In this document: positions 42,798 through 42,896 of the stretch, piece after piece
Position numbering within the stretch: position 1 is the stretch's first letter
Layout of the letters: each line of letters opens with the position of its first letter
DNA from: Candidatus Omnitrophota bacterium
GTDB lineage: Bacteria > Omnitrophota > Omnitrophia > Omnitrophales > Aquincolibacteriaceae
DNA length: 42,896 nt
Reading direction: 5' to 3'
Assembly (NCBI GenBank): GCA_030698625.1
Contig: JAUYMS010000038.1
Location: 1-42,896 of the forward strand
Position numbers and translations under genes: made by a program
Notes under the pieces: model-generated
What the model saw: only the letters and a program-made list of their open reading frames with translations
What the model was told of the DNA's origin: nothing
Database searches by the model: none

Positions 42798-42896
42798 GTT
42801 GACCAGCCGGGAGTTTTTGTACCACCTTCCATGCTAATGAAACTCATCCCGCGAGTAAAGTTAATTTAGCTTCGATAGCCTGAGGTGCTGGGGGTT
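42798..42896. repeat. Right copy of the 99-bp terminal inverted repeat
   Basis: Perfect reverse complement of 44-142. The sequence ends with the window, so the real length of the shared element is at least 99 bp and probably more. The outer edge GTTGACCAGCC faces the coiled-coil fragment, in mirror image of the left end. No direct target-site duplication is seen between the two flanks (AAAAA at the left, CTGGTG at the right), which argues for two separate copies or an element without duplication. Confidence 0.9.

Overview
The window (42,896 bp) looks like one contig of a diderm (Gram-negative type) bacterium, probably from an environmental or metagenomic assembly. A complete CusCBA-type tripartite metal efflux operon, a TolC-like outer-membrane channel, a copper oxidase with an outer-membrane-type C-terminus and several Sec signal peptides show an outer membrane. 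The standard bacterial code fits throughout. Coding density is high and every confident gene but one lies on the minus strand. No rRNA, tRNA, CRISPR or phage gene was seen, so the phylum cannot be fixed. Both ends of the window carry the same perfect 99-bp sequence in inverted orientation, and each copy abuts a truncated reading frame. The contig therefore probably stops inside copies of a repeated, possibly mobile, element.

Layout, left to right (genes run right to left unless stated). 0-0.5 kb: repeat and truncated secreted protein. 0.5-1.6 kb: DUF4143 ATPase. 1.9-5.7 kb: surface polysaccharide genes (GT4 glycosyltransferase, WlbB-like acetyltransferase, GT-C membrane protein). 5.7-7.0 kb: small membrane protein, TrhA/hemolysin III, receiver-only response regulator. 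7.0-10.7 kb: MrfB-like exonuclease and MrfA-like DUF1998 helicase, a probable DNA-damage repair pair. 10.7-11.4 kb: the only plus-strand gene, a membrane Popeye-like/cNMP-binding-fold protein. 11.4-16.8 kb: a run of genes for a small secreted protein, a methyltransferase, an unknown protein, a lipase-maturation-factor-like membrane protein and a siroheme sulfite/nitrite reductase with a HEPN-like tail. 17.2-23.7 kb: fadI-fadJ beta-oxidation genes, an MMPL/RND lipid-type transporter, SugE/Gdx and a CYTH protein. 23.9-28.3 kb: response regulator with a Cys-rich tail, class I fumarase, Cas4-like PD-(D/E)XK nuclease, TruD. 28.4-38.8 kb: copper/silver resistance block (Cys-rich periplasmic protein, cusC, cusB, cusA, DUF2231 mini-protein, multicopper oxidase fused to a CopB-like barrel). 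38.9-42.9 kb: EVE protein, YihY/BrkB, small secreted and membrane proteins, a DUF1016-thermonuclease fusion broken by one stop codon, and a coiled-coil fragment at the terminal repeat.

The most coherent system is the metal block. The CusCBA pump would export Cu(I)/Ag(I) across the envelope, the oxidase would convert periplasmic Cu(I), and its C-terminal barrel could tie it to the outer membrane. A second recurring pattern is in gene starts. Genes inside operons have clear GGAGG-like ribosome sites, while several genes that open a transcription unit have a -10 box only 6-9 nt from the start codon and no ribosome site, as expected for leaderless mRNAs.
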